Positions 33,605 through 42,890 are shown, counted from the first letter of the stretch. The stretch: 64,000 bases of DNA from Vulcanimicrobiota bacterium (GCA_027452165.1 DAIDGX010000026.1:139769-203768); one strand, 5' to 3'. Translations and numbers: made by a program. The notes: generated by a model not told the origin, from the sequence alone.

Positions 33605-34393
33605 GTGAAGATCGTGGTCACGGTCAAGCTTGTGCCGGATCCGAACGCCGAGAAGCGTATCGATCCCGCCACCAAGCGTCTGGTTCGCACCGGCGTCGAG
33701 ACGGTGCTCAATCCTTACGACGAGTATGCCCTCGAGGCCGCGCTGCAGCTCAAAGAGCGCATCGGCGGCGACACGACGGTAACCGTCTTTTCGATGGCGC
33801 CCGAGTCGCTCAAAGAGACGCTGCGTAAGGCGCTTGCCATGGGTGCCGACGATGCGGTGCTCTTAAGCGATGCCGGACTCGAAGGCAGCGACGTGTGGGG
33901 AACATCCTATGCGATGGCGCACGCCCTCAAAAAAGTCGGCTTCGATCTGCTCTTGGTCGGCGGACTCTCGGACGATGGCTCCACCGGCGCGACGCCCGGG
34001 GCGATCGCGGAGTATCTGCAGATGCCGCTCGTGACGAACGCCCGCAAGGCTGAGATCAAGGACGGCGCACTACACATCGAGCGCGAGACCGATACGGGCT
34101 ATCAACTCGTCAAAGCCCCCCTGCCCTCGGTGATGACGACGGCGCTCACCTTCGGTGAACCGCGCTACGCGTCGCTCAAAGGCATCATGGGCGCGAAGAA
34201 AAAGACGATCGCGGCGATGTCGCTCGGCGATCTTGGACTCGAACTTCCCGTCGGCAGCGCCGGCGCGAAGACCGAGTTGCTTGCGTTCGCGCCGCCTGCT
34301 GCGCGCGGTAAGGGTATCGTGGTCGAGGCTGCCGACGGCGCGACCGGTGCGAAGGCCATCTTCGACTTCCTGAAAGAGAAGAAGCTCGTCTAA
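33605..34393 (+). CDS. etfB: Electron transfer flavoprotein, beta subunit
   Basis: 262 residues. Family blocks: KIVVTVKLVPDPNAEKRIDP, NPYDEYALEAALQLKE, KALAMGADDAVLLSD, LLVGGLSDDGSTGATP and ASLKGIMGAKKKTI (the AMP/recognition loop region). With EtfA it passes electrons from acyl-CoA and other dehydrogenases to the quinone pool through ETF:quinone oxidoreductase. GTG start with AGGAGG upstream. The stop overlaps the etfA start (TAATG). Confidence 0.96.
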   Translation: MKIVVTVKLVPDPNAEKRIDPATKRLVRTGVETVLNPYDEYALEAALQLKERIGGDTTVTVFSMAPESLKETLRKALAMGADDAVLLSDAGLEGSDVWGTSYAMAHALKKVGFDLLLVGGLSDDGSTGATPGAIAEYLQMPLVTNARKAEIKDGALHIERETDTGYQLVKAPLPSVMTTALTFGEPRYASLKGIMGAKKKTIAAMSLGDLGLELPVGSAGAKTELLAFAPPAARGKGIVVEAADGATGAKAIFDFLKEKKLV

Positions 34394-35370
34394 TGCAAAA
34401 CGTCATCGTTTACGTTCAACACAAGAACGGCGCAACGCCGAAGGTTACCTTCGAGATGGCGACGCTTGCGCGCAAACTCGCCGACCAACTCGGCGGAAAA
34501 GCCCATGCGCTCGTCGTCGGTGCGGGTTCGTCACAGCTCGCCGATACGCTAAAGACCTACCCACTCGACGTCGTGCACGTGAACGACGATGCGCACGTGG
34601 ACGGCTTCTTGCTCGATCCCGTCATCGATTATCTCGATGCCGCGGCGCGTGCGATCGGTTCGTCGCTGGTGCTTGTCGCCAACACGCTCGGCGGCAAAGA
34701 CGTCGCGGGACGACTCGTTGCGCGCCTCGGTGCGGGTGTTGTGGCCGATGCGACCGATTTCAAGATCGAAGGCGGTAAGGTCGAGGCCGTGATGCCCAAG
34801 ATGGGCGGCGCGGCGATCACGACCGCGGCGTTCAAGGCCGGTGATTACGGCGTTGCAACGATCCGTCCCAACGCGTTTGCCGCGCAAGCGGGTGGCGCGG
34901 GCGCAACCGTTCAGCCGATCGAAAAGCCGGCGGGAAAGAGCTACGCGGTCGTCGTCGAGAAGGACGTCGAAGAAGGCACGGGCGAGCTTGCGCTCGAGGA
35001 AGCGCCCGTGGTCGTGGCCGGCGGACGGGGTCTCGGCGGACCGGATCCGTTCGAGAACATGCTCAAGCCGCTTGCTGCGGAACTCGGCGGAGCGGTCGGT
35101 GCCTCGCGCGCCGCAGCCGATGCCGGGTGGGTTCCGTACAGCCTGCAGATCGGACAGACCGGCAAGACCGTGAGTCCGAGCCTCTACATCGCCGTCGGTA
35201 TCTCCGGCGCGATACAACATAAGGTCGGGATGCGTTCATCCGGTACGATCGTGTCGATCAACAAGGATGCTGCCGCGCCGATCGCCGAGTTTTCGGATCT
35301 GACGGTCGTGGGCGACGCGTTCGCTATCGTGCCGGAACTCACGAAACTCGTGGCCGCATCCAAGGCATAA
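34393..35370 (+). CDS. etfA: Electron transfer flavoprotein, alpha subunit
   Basis: 325 residues. N-terminal domain pairs with EtfB; the C-terminal FAD domain shows [56 protein letters not shown] and [21 protein letters not shown], the standard FAD-binding pattern. Cytosolic heterodimer with EtfB. Confidence 0.97.
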   Translation: MQNVIVYVQHKNGATPKVTFEMATLARKLADQLGGKAHALVVGAGSSQLADTLKTYPLDVVHVNDDAHVDGFLLDPVIDYLDAAARAIGSSLVLVANTLGGKDVAGRLVARLGAGVVADATDFKIEGGKVEAVMPKMGGAAITTAAFKAGDYGVATIRPNAFAAQAGGAGATVQPIEKPAGKSYAVVVEKDVEEGTGELALEEAPVVVAGGRGLGGPDPFENMLKPLAAELGGAVGASRAAADAGWVPYSLQIGQTGKTVSPSLYIAVGISGAIQHKVGMRSSGTIVSINKDAAAPIAEFSDLTVVGDAFAIVPELTKLVAASKA

Positions 35371-35395
35371 CCAACCAGTTAGGATCGAGAGTACG

Positions 35396-36910
35396 TTGAA
35401 ACGTTTTGCCCTTCTATTCACGATGGTAGCCGCGTTTATCGCGGCTGCCGCCGTAACGACGCCGAGCGCGCAGGCGGGCCTTTTCGGCCACAAGAGCAGC
35501 GCGACGCCGACGCCTTCGCCCTCGCCCTCGGCACTCCCGACGGCATCGCCGGAGCCGCCGAGCATCGCGATTCCGCGCCTGCAAGCCAAGCTCAAGGCGA
35601 ACCCGAACGACCAGCAGGCGATGCTCGAACTCGCTGCGCAGTTCCTCGGGATCAATCGGCCAGATTACGCCCTCGAGCTCACGCAGCGTCTCTTGCAGAT
35701 GGGCGACAAGAGCGCACAAGTGTACGCCTTCGACGGCTACGCGATGTCGCAACTTGGACGTCTCGACCAGGCGATCTCCGATCTGGAACAGGCGGCCACA
35801 TTGGATCCGAGCAACGAGAGCATCCTCGGCCAGCTCACCGATCTCTACGTCCAAGCCAACCGCTTCACCGACGCCGAGCGCATCGCCAATCGCAGCATGG
35901 TGCTCAATAAAGGCGATGAAGGAAGCCTGTTGATGCTTGGGACCGTGCTTGCATCGGAGCAAAAATTCGACGATGCGCGTGCCGACTTCGAGAAAGCAGC
36001 GAAGCTCGCGCCGGCCGATTCGCAACCGATATTCCAGATCGCGCGCACGTACGCGACCCAGAACAACATTCCTAAGGCGATCGCGACGATCGACCGAGCA
36101 CTGACGATTAACCCGCAGGACGTCCAGGCGCTGCAATTCAAGGCTGACGAGTATGCGGCACAACACGACGATACGCGTGCGGCGGCGGCCTACGACGACG
36201 CGATCGTCGCCGCCCCCGACGACGTCACCAAGGCGGCGCTGATCGTTCGAAAAGCCAGCTACTTCGCCCAAGAGAAGAAGTATCCGCAGGCGGAAGCGGT
36301 GTTTCAAGACGGCATCGCTCGCTATCCGCAAGAGGGCACGATCCATATCGCTTTCGGCGATTTCTGGGCGGGTCAGCACAACTTCACGAACGCGCAGAAA
36401 GAATGGCTCGCTGCGCTCGCGATCGACAAAAACGATCCCGAGGCACTCTCGCGTCTGGGACAACTCTCGCTCCAGAACGGGAAGGTGACGGCGGCGATCG
36501 GCTACCTGAAGACCTTGACGACGGTCACTCCCGACCCGCAGGGCTTTGCGATGCTCGGCCAGGCGTATAGCCTGATTCGCCAATACGGCAACTCGAAAGA
36601 CGCCTGCAGCAAGAGCTTCCAGATGGCGCGTAGCCCGGTTACCCTCGGTTGCATCGCCGGTGCCGATTTCGAGTTGAAGAACTACAAAGAAGCGTCGCAG
36701 ATCTTCGACGTGCTTGACGGGAACGCTAAGGGCTTCTTGGATCAAAATCCGCAACTGCTCTATGTCGCGGCGCAGTCGTACGCGCGCACGAAGCAAGATC
36801 AAAAGGCCGTCGCTGCTTATCGCCGCCTGCTGCCGATGATTCGCAAAGGAACCCCTGAGTACAAGAAGATCGCCGAACGCATCAGCATGCTCTCGAAGAT
36901 CAAGAACTAG
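35396..36910 (+). CDS. Exported TPR-repeat protein
   Basis: 504 residues from a TTG start. Signal peptide (KRFALLFTMVAAFIAAAAVTTPSAQA), a Thr/Pro/Ser linker, then about eleven tetratricopeptide repeats from residue ~60 to the end (for example YALELTQRLLQMGDKSAQVYAFDGYAMSQLGRLDQAISDLEQA split over two helices pairs). A protein-interaction scaffold, probably periplasmic or on the outer membrane; partners unknown. 25 bp after etfA. Confidence 0.85.
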   Translation: MKRFALLFTMVAAFIAAAAVTTPSAQAGLFGHKSSATPTPSPSPSALPTASPEPPSIAIPRLQAKLKANPNDQQAMLELAAQFLGINRPDYALELTQRLLQMGDKSAQVYAFDGYAMSQLGRLDQAISDLEQAATLDPSNESILGQLTDLYVQANRFTDAERIANRSMVLNKGDEGSLLMLGTVLASEQKFDDARADFEKAAKLAPADSQPIFQIARTYATQNNIPKAIATIDRALTINPQDVQALQFKADEYAAQHDDTRAAAAYDDAIVAAPDDVTKAALIVRKASYFAQEKKYPQAEAVFQDGIARYPQEGTIHIAFGDFWAGQHNFTNAQKEWLAALAIDKNDPEALSRLGQLSLQNGKVTAAIGYLKTLTTVTPDPQGFAMLGQAYSLIRQYGNSKDACSKSFQMARSPVTLGCIAGADFELKNYKEASQIFDVLDGNAKGFLDQNPQLLYVAAQSYARTKQDQKAVAAYRRLLPMIRKGTPEYKKIAERISMLSKIKN

Positions 36911-36924
36911 CGGGGCGAACGCGG

Positions 36925-37923
36925 CTGCGTTTCGTTACCGACGCATCATACGGCGACCACCTTCGCGGGATCGGGCATCCGGAATCGCCCGACCGCGTGG
37001 AGGTGGTCGCTGCGCGTTTGCGGGCGAGCGGCGTGCTCGGCGAGGCGCTTGCGGCACGTGATGCGTCCGACGAAGAGATCGAGCGCGTCCATACTGCGCG
37101 CTATCTTGAACTGGTCAAGCGCGAGGTCGGCGCGCTCGACGGGCCGCGGTATCTCTCCACGGGTGATGTGATCGTGGATCCGTCGTCGCTTGCGGTTGCG
37201 CGACGTGCCGCCGGCGGTGCCATCGCCGCGCTCGATGCCGCGGTTGCGTACGGCGAGCCGGTCTTCGCGCTCGTGCGTCCACCCGGACACCATGCCGAAG
37301 CCCGGCGCGGCATGGGTTTTTGCGTGTTCAACAATGCCGCAATTGCGGCGCGTGCGTATCGCGTGCGCTACGGCGGACGCGTCACAATCATCGACTTCGA
37401 TTATCACCACGGGAACGGCACGCAAGATGTGGCTGGCGAGGGCCTCTCGTACGTCTCCACGCATGCCTCGCCCGCCTATCCGGGAACCGGCACCGAGCTC
37501 GAGCGTCGCGGTGAGGACGCAATCGTCAACGTGCCACTACCGGCGAGCGGAATTGCGACCGAAGCGTTCGTCGCCGTGTGGGAGCGGCTGTTGCGCGAGG
37601 CGATCGCTCCGCTGCGTCCCGACGCGCTCGTCGTCAGCGCGGGCTTCGATTACGTGGCCGGCGATCCGGTCGGTGATTTGGGTGTCGGTGTGGAGGCTGC
37701 GTACGACCTTGCACGCGGGATTGGCGCGCTCGCGCGCGAGTGCTGCGGCGGCCGCGTTGCCTATGTGCTCGAGGGCGGGTATGCGATCGACGCGCTCGTT
37801 CGCTCGATTGAAGAGGTCGCTCGCGCAAGCGATGCAGCGCAGGGTGACGCGAGCGGCGCCGGTCACGCTGCGATTCCCTCGGCGGTACGCGTACAGCTCG
37901 AACGCGCGAAGGCGTTGATGTAG
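36925..37923 (+). CDS. Histone deacetylase-family amidohydrolase
   Basis: 332 residues if begun at CTG 36925. Zinc-dependent arginase/HDAC fold: GIGHPESPDR, RPPGHHAEARRGMGFCVFNNAA (tandem His), IDFDYHHGNGTQDV (metal Asp/His), STHASPAYPGTG, SAGFDYVAGDP and LEGGYAI. Bacterial members deacetylate polyamines or small amides, or acetoin-related proteins. The conserved N-terminal H-P-E-S-P-D-R block lies upstream of the first GTG (36997), and no ATG, GTG or TTG occurs in frame between the previous in-frame stop and that point. Confidence 0.88.
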   Translation: MRFVTDASYGDHLRGIGHPESPDRVEVVAARLRASGVLGEALAARDASDEEIERVHTARYLELVKREVGALDGPRYLSTGDVIVDPSSLAVARRAAGGAIAALDAAVAYGEPVFALVRPPGHHAEARRGMGFCVFNNAAIAARAYRVRYGGRVTIIDFDYHHGNGTQDVAGEGLSYVSTHASPAYPGTGTELERRGEDAIVNVPLPASGIATEAFVAVWERLLREAIAPLRPDALVVSAGFDYVAGDPVGDLGVGVEAAYDLARGIGALARECCGGRVAYVLEGGYAIDALVRSIEEVARASDAAQGDASGAGHAAIPSAVRVQLERAKALM

Positions 37924-37928
37924 CGCGC

Positions 37929-38969
37929 TTACGGCGCGACCGATGCCGCGATCTTGCTCAGTTCGGAGAGTTCGAGGTCTCCGACGAGCGTAAAGAGCAG
38001 TCCGTCATCGGACCAGGTGAGCAGCGTCGTGGGGCCGTCGGTGACGTAGCGCGCGCGATGGTTTGCGAGTTTCGTCACTTTGACCGCGTAGCGCGAGAGA
38101 TTAACCGTCGCGTGCTTTGCGTTTTGAAAGAGCGACACGGTGCGAATGCCGTCGGAGTAGAGCAGGTGCAGCGTGCGCACACCGTTGACGATCGATACGT
38201 CGCCTTCGACGGGTGCGAATCCCTCGGGAAGATATTTTGGGCCACGCGCTTTGAATCCGGCGCGGCTGACGACCTGCTGCAGATCGACCGAGGGAAGCGA
38301 GCGCGCTGGGCCGGTGAAACGCACCAGATGCGCCGGCACCTCGAAGAGTGCTTTCGGGATGTTTGCCGTGTAGCGCACGTGTTCGAAACGCATCTGCGAG
38401 ACGATCGAACCGCTTGCGTCGTAGATCTCTTTTCCGACGACGAGATCGGTCTTGGCATCGATGCGCACGCGCATGGTGGGCTCGCCGGTATACTTATTGG
38501 TCAGCAGCACGACGTGGACCGGCCGCCCCTCGAACGACTCGTCGGGCGCGTATGCTGCGGTGTAGTTTGCCATGAGCACGCTAAAGTTGTCATCTTCGGC
38601 AATTTGGTCGTCGATAGAATCGTCTTGTGCGACGAGCACCCGATCCCGCTTCACGTTGATCGAGTAGGTCGTCTCACCGCGCGAGATGACGGAATCGCCG
38701 TAAAAGCGGCGCGGCGCGAGATACCAGCGGCGCGTGAGATTCGGCGCAAGATGCTCGATGCGAAAGATCGACGCTTCGCTCTGTTCCTCGCCGAATTGGA
38801 GTACTTGCACCTCGCCGACGTACGATAAATGGCGCGGCGCGGCCATCGCGCGGCGTAGCAATTGGTCGGCGGGCGGAAGCGTTTCTGCCGGGGTGTGTGC
38901 GGTCCCGCACAAGAGCAGCGCTGCGGCGAAGGCGAGGGTGCCCGCGAGCCGCGGGTTAGCGCATCGCAT
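37929..38969 (-). CDS. RseB/MucB-like periplasmic sigma-E regulator
   Basis: 346 residues with a signal peptide (TLAFAAALLLCGTAHTPAETL). N-terminal LolA-like beta fold (LSYVGEVQVLQFGEEQSEASIFRIEHLAPN, TTYSINVKRDRVLV) and a C-terminal domain (FAPVEGDVSIVNGVRTLHLLYSDG) match the two-domain RseB/MucB layout. Such proteins bind the anti-sigma factor and lipids in the periplasm and tune envelope stress release. It overlaps the anti-sigma gene by 14 bp and is third in the sigma module. Confidence 0.82.
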   Translation of the reverse strand: MRCANPRLAGTLAFAAALLLCGTAHTPAETLPPADQLLRRAMAAPRHLSYVGEVQVLQFGEEQSEASIFRIEHLAPNLTRRWYLAPRRFYGDSVISRGETTYSINVKRDRVLVAQDDSIDDQIAEDDNFSVLMANYTAAYAPDESFEGRPVHVVLLTNKYTGEPTMRVRIDAKTDLVVGKEIYDASGSIVSQMRFEHVRYTANIPKALFEVPAHLVRFTGPARSLPSVDLQQVVSRAGFKARGPKYLPEGFAPVEGDVSIVNGVRTLHLLYSDGIRTVSLFQNAKHATVNLSRYAVKVTKLANHRARYVTDGPTTLLTWSDDGLLFTLVGDLELSELSKIAASVAP

Positions 38970-39492
38970 AGACGCCGATCGAGCCTCCGGTGGTCGAGGC
39001 GATGGTCTTCGCGGTGGTTTGCGTGGCAGCGTGCTCGAGGGTGGACGGGAGCACCGCGCGGTCGCCGAAGGGCACCGTGCCGGTAAGGGCGGCATGGTCG
39101 TCCAGATAGTACGCGGCATCGATCGTCGGCGCCGTCGCGTGGGGGATGATCGCGAAGCCGATGACGATCGCGAGCGCAAGCGCAAGCGCCGCGGCCGCCG
39201 GGAACGCGACCGCCGGGCGGAGCAGCGCGCGCACGAGCGCGGCGAGCCCCGGGCGCGCGTTTTCTCGTTCGACCGCGTCCCAGATGCGATGGACCACGCC
39301 TTGCGGCAACTCGCGTTCGCTCGCGCGCGCATACACGCGGAGCGCGTCGTTGAGATGCGCTTGTGCTTCGTATTCCGCGGCGCACGACGGGCAGTGCTCC
39401 AGGTGAGCCAGCGCCCGTGCGTCCGCTTCGGCGTCGAGTTCGTGGTGTAGGTAATCGACGATGTCGCCGGGAGAGAGGTGTTGTGTTGTCAT
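38956..39492 (-). CDS. Zinc-finger anti-sigma factor (membrane)
   Basis: 178 residues. N-terminal zf-HC2 motif LAHLEHCPSCAAEYEA (HxxxCxxC), a single transmembrane helix (~residues 105-130, AAALALALAIVIGFAII), and a periplasmic tail. It should hold the ECF sigma factor at the inner membrane until a signal triggers release. ATGA overlap with the sigma gene confirms the start at 39492. Confidence 0.9.
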   Translation of the reverse strand: MTTQHLSPGDIVDYLHHELDAEADARALAHLEHCPSCAAEYEAQAHLNDALRVYARASERELPQGVVHRIWDAVERENARPGLAALVRALLRPAVAFPAAAALALALAIVIGFAIIPHATAPTIDAAYYLDDHAALTGTVPFGDRAVLPSTLEHAATQTTAKTIASTTGGSIGVYAMR

Positions 39493-40055
39493 GATACTGC
39501 CGAAAAGTGCTCGAGGAGTTTGCGTAGCTGGAGTCGTGCGCGGTGCAGGCGCGAGCGTACCGTTCCGATCGAGCAACCGACGATCTCGGCGATCTCTTGG
39601 TAACTGTACTCTTCGACGTCTGCAAGAACGATCACGTGCCGTTGGTCGGGCGAGAGTGCCGCAAGCGCCCTGGACATCGCCTCGCCGAGCTGTGACTCGA
39701 CCATGTCCTCGATGGGCTCCACCGCGAGCGGTCGCTCCCCACCGTACTCCTGATACGCATTGTCCTGTGGGAGCTCTTCCTGATAACGTCCTTTCCGCCG
39801 CCGAAGTTCATCCCGGTGCAAATTCGTGACGATCCGGTAGATCCAGGACAGGAACGAGGTGCCCGGCTGGAAGCTGCGCCAGGCCCGATAGACCCGGATG
39901 AAGGCCTCCTGCGTCAGATCGCGGGCATCGGCCTCGTTGTGGGTGAGACGCAGCGCAAAAGAGTACGTGGCTTTGCCGTACTCTTCGATCGTACGCTCCA
40001 GAAAGGCCGTTTGTTCGGGGCTCGGCGGCTCGAACGGCTTACGCGGTGCTGCCAT
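39489..40055 (-). CDS. RpoE-type ECF sigma factor
   Basis: 188 residues. Region 2: ATYSFALRLTHNEADARDLTQEAFIRVYRAWRSF with the -10 recognition segment TSFLSWIYRIVTNLHRDELR; region 4: LSPDQRHVIVLADVEEYSYQEIAEIVGCSIGTVRSRLHRAR in adjacent blocks. Directs RNA polymerase to envelope-stress promoters when freed from its anti-sigma. Followed by anti-sigma and RseB-like genes, preceded by two SCO1 genes on the same strand (31 bp gap), suggesting a redox/copper link. Confidence 0.93.
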   Translation of the reverse strand: MAAPRKPFEPPSPEQTAFLERTIEEYGKATYSFALRLTHNEADARDLTQEAFIRVYRAWRSFQPGTSFLSWIYRIVTNLHRDELRRRKGRYQEELPQDNAYQEYGGERPLAVEPIEDMVESQLGEAMSRALAALSPDQRHVIVLADVEEYSYQEIAEIVGCSIGTVRSRLHRARLQLRKLLEHFSAVS

Positions 40056-40086
40056 TGATTACCGCTGTCACTACCCGCCTGGGGTG

Positions 40087-41043
40087 CTATCCGCCTTCTG
40101 CCTTGGCGCCCCAGAGCACGCGAGCCACGATCCACAGAGAGATCGTGACCACGATCAGGATGATAAAGAAGAGCGTGAGCTCGAGCAGGACGATGCCCGC
40201 AAACTGACTGCCGCCGCACAGCGCGACCACGCTTGCGATGAGCGAAAGCTTGAAACGCTCGAGCGGATTGCTCGCCATGCCGGCAACCGAGCGAGCCTCG
40301 GCGACCACCCCGCTTGGATCCCAGCCTGCGGTATCGACGACGTAGGCCACACGGCCAGTCGGCGTTACGACGAAGAGCCGGTCGCCATGGATGAAGTCGT
40401 CGGAGCTCACCTGCAGCGAGTTGATCCCGAACTCATCGAGCACGCGTGACACCGCCGTGCCCGTTCCGGTAAGCAGCGTCCACACGCGCGGGTCTTGCTC
40501 GTACTTTGCGCCGTAGGCGCGCAGCACCGCGGGCGAATCGTAGGGTGGATCGAGCGTGATCTCAAGGATTGCGAAGCGGTGCGGGTCGAGCTCGCGCTGC
40601 ACTTCGGTGAACTTCGCCGAGATCGCAGGGCAGACGTCCTTGTCCTTGCATCGCGTGAACGCAAAGCTGATGAGCAACGTTTTGCCGCGATAGGTGCGCG
40701 CGAGATCGACGAGCTTTCCGGCCTGGGTAACCAGTTGGGCGTGGGGCAAGGGCTTGCCGATATCGACGATGTTCACGCGACCCGGCTGCGGCAGCCCCGG
40801 GGCAAAGGGCGCGGCCGGGATCGCATCGCGTAGCGTCCACGGCGTGGTGGAGCGATCGAGCAGTCCGTCGAGCCCCGTTCCCGGCGTGAGTTTGGCGCTG
40901 CTCTCGACGCGCATGCGGTAGGTGCCGGCCGGTAGCTCGAGTGTGATCGGATCGGCGCGCACGATGGCGACGCCGTGTGCGCCCGGCGCAATGACGGTGC
41001 CGTGCAGCGGCGCAAGCAGCGCGGCAAGAACGAGCGCGATCAT
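40087..41043 (-). CDS. SCO1/SenC-like protein with C-terminal membrane anchor and CX5C motif
   Basis: 318 residues. Weak N-terminal signal, a beta-rich ~80-residue domain, then a SCO/thioredoxin fold (~residues 95-255: LLISFAFTRCKDKDVCPAISAKF, LEITLDPPYDSPAVL, FIHGDRLFVVTPTGRVAYVVD) and two C-terminal hydrophobic helices. The copper motif, normally CxxxC, is expanded to CKDKDVC; the conserved His is present in FIHGD. SCO proteins deliver copper to the CuA site of cytochrome oxidase or act as thiol reductases. ATGA overlap with the upstream SCO gene. Confidence 0.82.
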   Translation of the reverse strand: MIALVLAALLAPLHGTVIAPGAHGVAIVRADPITLELPAGTYRMRVESSAKLTPGTGLDGLLDRSTTPWTLRDAIPAAPFAPGLPQPGRVNIVDIGKPLPHAQLVTQAGKLVDLARTYRGKTLLISFAFTRCKDKDVCPAISAKFTEVQRELDPHRFAILEITLDPPYDSPAVLRAYGAKYEQDPRVWTLLTGTGTAVSRVLDEFGINSLQVSSDDFIHGDRLFVVTPTGRVAYVVDTAGWDPSGVVAEARSVAGMASNPLERFKLSLIASVVALCGGSQFAGIVLLELTLFFIILIVVTISLWIVARVLWGAKAEGG

Positions 41044-41618
41044 GGCGTCACCGTACGAATCGTCGTCGCGAGCGCAGCGACGTGGATGGTGTCGTCCTCG
41101 ACGAGCGCGCGTTCGTTTGTTGCGCCGTCGATGACGTACGTGACTGCCGTGTGCATGAGATCGTATCCATTCCCCGGTTTTTCGGGCGACGTCCGTTTTG
41201 CGTAGATGCCGTAGGCGCGCTCAAGGGCCGCGATCTGCGCGCGCGTGCCGGTGAGCGCAACGATCGGTGCCGGCTTGAAACGGCGGACGTAGCGCGCAAG
41301 CACCGCCGGCGTATCGCGTGCGGGATCAAGCGTAACGAAGATGACGCTTGCATGCGCAACGTGCGCGTCGTACACGGCACGCGAAAGTTTTGCAAGGGTC
41401 GTTGGGCACGTGTCGCGGCAATGCGTGTACCCAAACATGAGCGCGAAGGTCGTTCCGCGATGCGCCGAGAGCGTCCAGGTAGCGCCGTGTTGGTCGGTGA
41501 GCGTGAAGTCGGGTGCCGGGCGCGAAAACGCCGTGCTTTGCGACGAGCCGCGCGCGCTCGCGCAGCCGCCGGCAAGCAGCATAGCGGCCATGGCAACGAA
41601 CGAGAGGGCGCGTGTCAT
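41040..41618 (-). CDS. SCO1/SenC copper-chaperone lipoprotein
   Basis: 192 residues, signal with lipobox-like LLAGGC19. SCO fold with canonical CxxxC in MFGYTHCRDTCPTTLAKL, FVTLDPARDTPAVLARYV and the copper-binding His in YDLMHTAVTYVID. Probable role: copper delivery to cytochrome c oxidase CuA. 23 bp downstream of the NRAMP-like gene and overlapping the second SCO gene. Confidence 0.92.
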   Translation of the reverse strand: MTRALSFVAMAAMLLAGGCASARGSSQSTAFSRPAPDFTLTDQHGATWTLSAHRGTTFALMFGYTHCRDTCPTTLAKLSRAVYDAHVAHASVIFVTLDPARDTPAVLARYVRRFKPAPIVALTGTRAQIAALERAYGIYAKRTSPEKPGNGYDLMHTAVTYVIDGATNERALVEDDTIHVAALATTIRTVTP

Positions 41619-41641
41619 GCGTCTTTAGTGTAGCGTATCGC

Positions 41642-42886
41642 CTAGCCGCCGGGATGGAGAATCGTCGTAACGGCCATCCAGATGCCGAGCGCAACCACGA
41701 CGCCCGAGAGCGAGAACGCGATAGCGTTGCCGAGCGCTCGGTTGTGCCGCTCGCCGATCACGCGCCGGTCGTTCACCAGCACGAGTAAGAAACCGAGCAC
41801 GATCGGGAGCACGAAGCCGTTGAAGGCCTCGACGTTCACCGTGATCTGCACGAGCGGGAGCTTCGGGATCAGGACGATGCCCGCCGCGATCGCCACGCAG
41901 GCAATGTAGAGCGCGCTGAAACGCTTTGCGCGCAGCCCGTCGTTGAGCGAACAACGCCAGCCGAAGGCTTCACCGAACGCCCAAGCGGTCGCGAGCGAGA
42001 CGACGAAGGCGCCGAGCATCGACGCGCCGATCAGCGCCACGCCGAACGTGACGCCGGCAAGTTTGCCCACGAGTGGTTCGAGCGCGATCGCCGCATGCGC
42101 GGCATCGGTCACCGGAATATGCCGGGCGTACAGCGTCGCGGCCGTGGTCAGAATCACGGCGCACATGATCGCTTGCGTGAAGACGGCGCCGAGCGCGGTA
42201 TCCAGACGCGCGAAGTTCAGATCGCCGAGCTTGAGGCCCTTATCGACCGTCGCGCTCTGCTGGTAAAAGATCATCCACGGCATGATCACCGCGCCGATGT
42301 TCGACGCGATCAGCAGCAGGTAGGCGTAATTACCGAGCGGCTGGCTGCCGAAGATGCCCTGCATGACGATCGCGCGCACGGGCGGATGCGCGGCGAACGC
42401 CGCCGGGATGAAGAGAATCTCGATCAGGCACAGCCCGAGCGCGAAGGTCTCCGCGCGCTTGTACGATGCGGTGAAGATCACGACGCCGAGCAACACCGCG
42501 GCAATGACGACGAGCGGTCGCGGGTCGATTCCGAAGATCATGGCGGCGCCGGCGATACCGGCGAACTCGGTGACGAGCGCCGCGATGTTGGTGATCAGCA
42601 TCGTCCCGAGCGAGACCCACGTCCAGCCGAGGCCGTAATGCTCGCGAATGAGGCGAGCGTGCCCTTTGCCCGTAACGACGCCCAGACGGACCGTCATCTC
42701 TTGCACCACGAAGAGTGGGACGATCAGCAACAACTGCAGCAGGATGAGCTTGTAGCCGAACTGCGCGCCCGAGGTGGCCGCGGTCGTGATGCTACCCGCT
42801 TCGGTGTCGGCGAAGGCAACGACGAGCCCCGGCCCGGCAACGGCGAGAAAGCGAAGAAGGGTCGGGCGTAGGCGGATCGCGGCCAT
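41642..42886 (-). CDS. NRAMP-family-like metal transporter, atypical motif
   Basis: 414 residues, eleven to twelve transmembrane helices. Overall NRAMP pattern: GPGLVVAFADTEAGS in helix 1, SGAQFGYKLILLQLLLIVPLF, KRAETFALGLCLIEILF, and IGAVIMPWMIFYQQSA in helix 6. The canonical metal-binding DPGN of helix 1 is replaced by DTEAG, and helix 6 MPHxxxxHS by MPWMIFYQQS, so substrate choice may differ from Mn2+/Fe2+ (Mg2+ or another ion possible). A DtxR-type palindrome sits 5-23 bp before the ATG, implying metal-dependent repression. First gene of a minus-strand run with the SCO and sigma genes. Confidence 0.82.
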   Translation of the reverse strand: MAAIRLRPTLLRFLAVAGPGLVVAFADTEAGSITTAATSGAQFGYKLILLQLLLIVPLFVVQEMTVRLGVVTGKGHARLIREHYGLGWTWVSLGTMLITNIAALVTEFAGIAGAAMIFGIDPRPLVVIAAVLLGVVIFTASYKRAETFALGLCLIEILFIPAAFAAHPPVRAIVMQGIFGSQPLGNYAYLLLIASNIGAVIMPWMIFYQQSATVDKGLKLGDLNFARLDTALGAVFTQAIMCAVILTTAATLYARHIPVTDAAHAAIALEPLVGKLAGVTFGVALIGASMLGAFVVSLATAWAFGEAFGWRCSLNDGLRAKRFSALYIACVAIAAGIVLIPKLPLVQITVNVEAFNGFVLPIVLGFLLVLVNDRRVIGERHNRALGNAIAFSLSGVVVALGIWMAVTTILHPGG

Positions 42887-42890
42887 CGTT

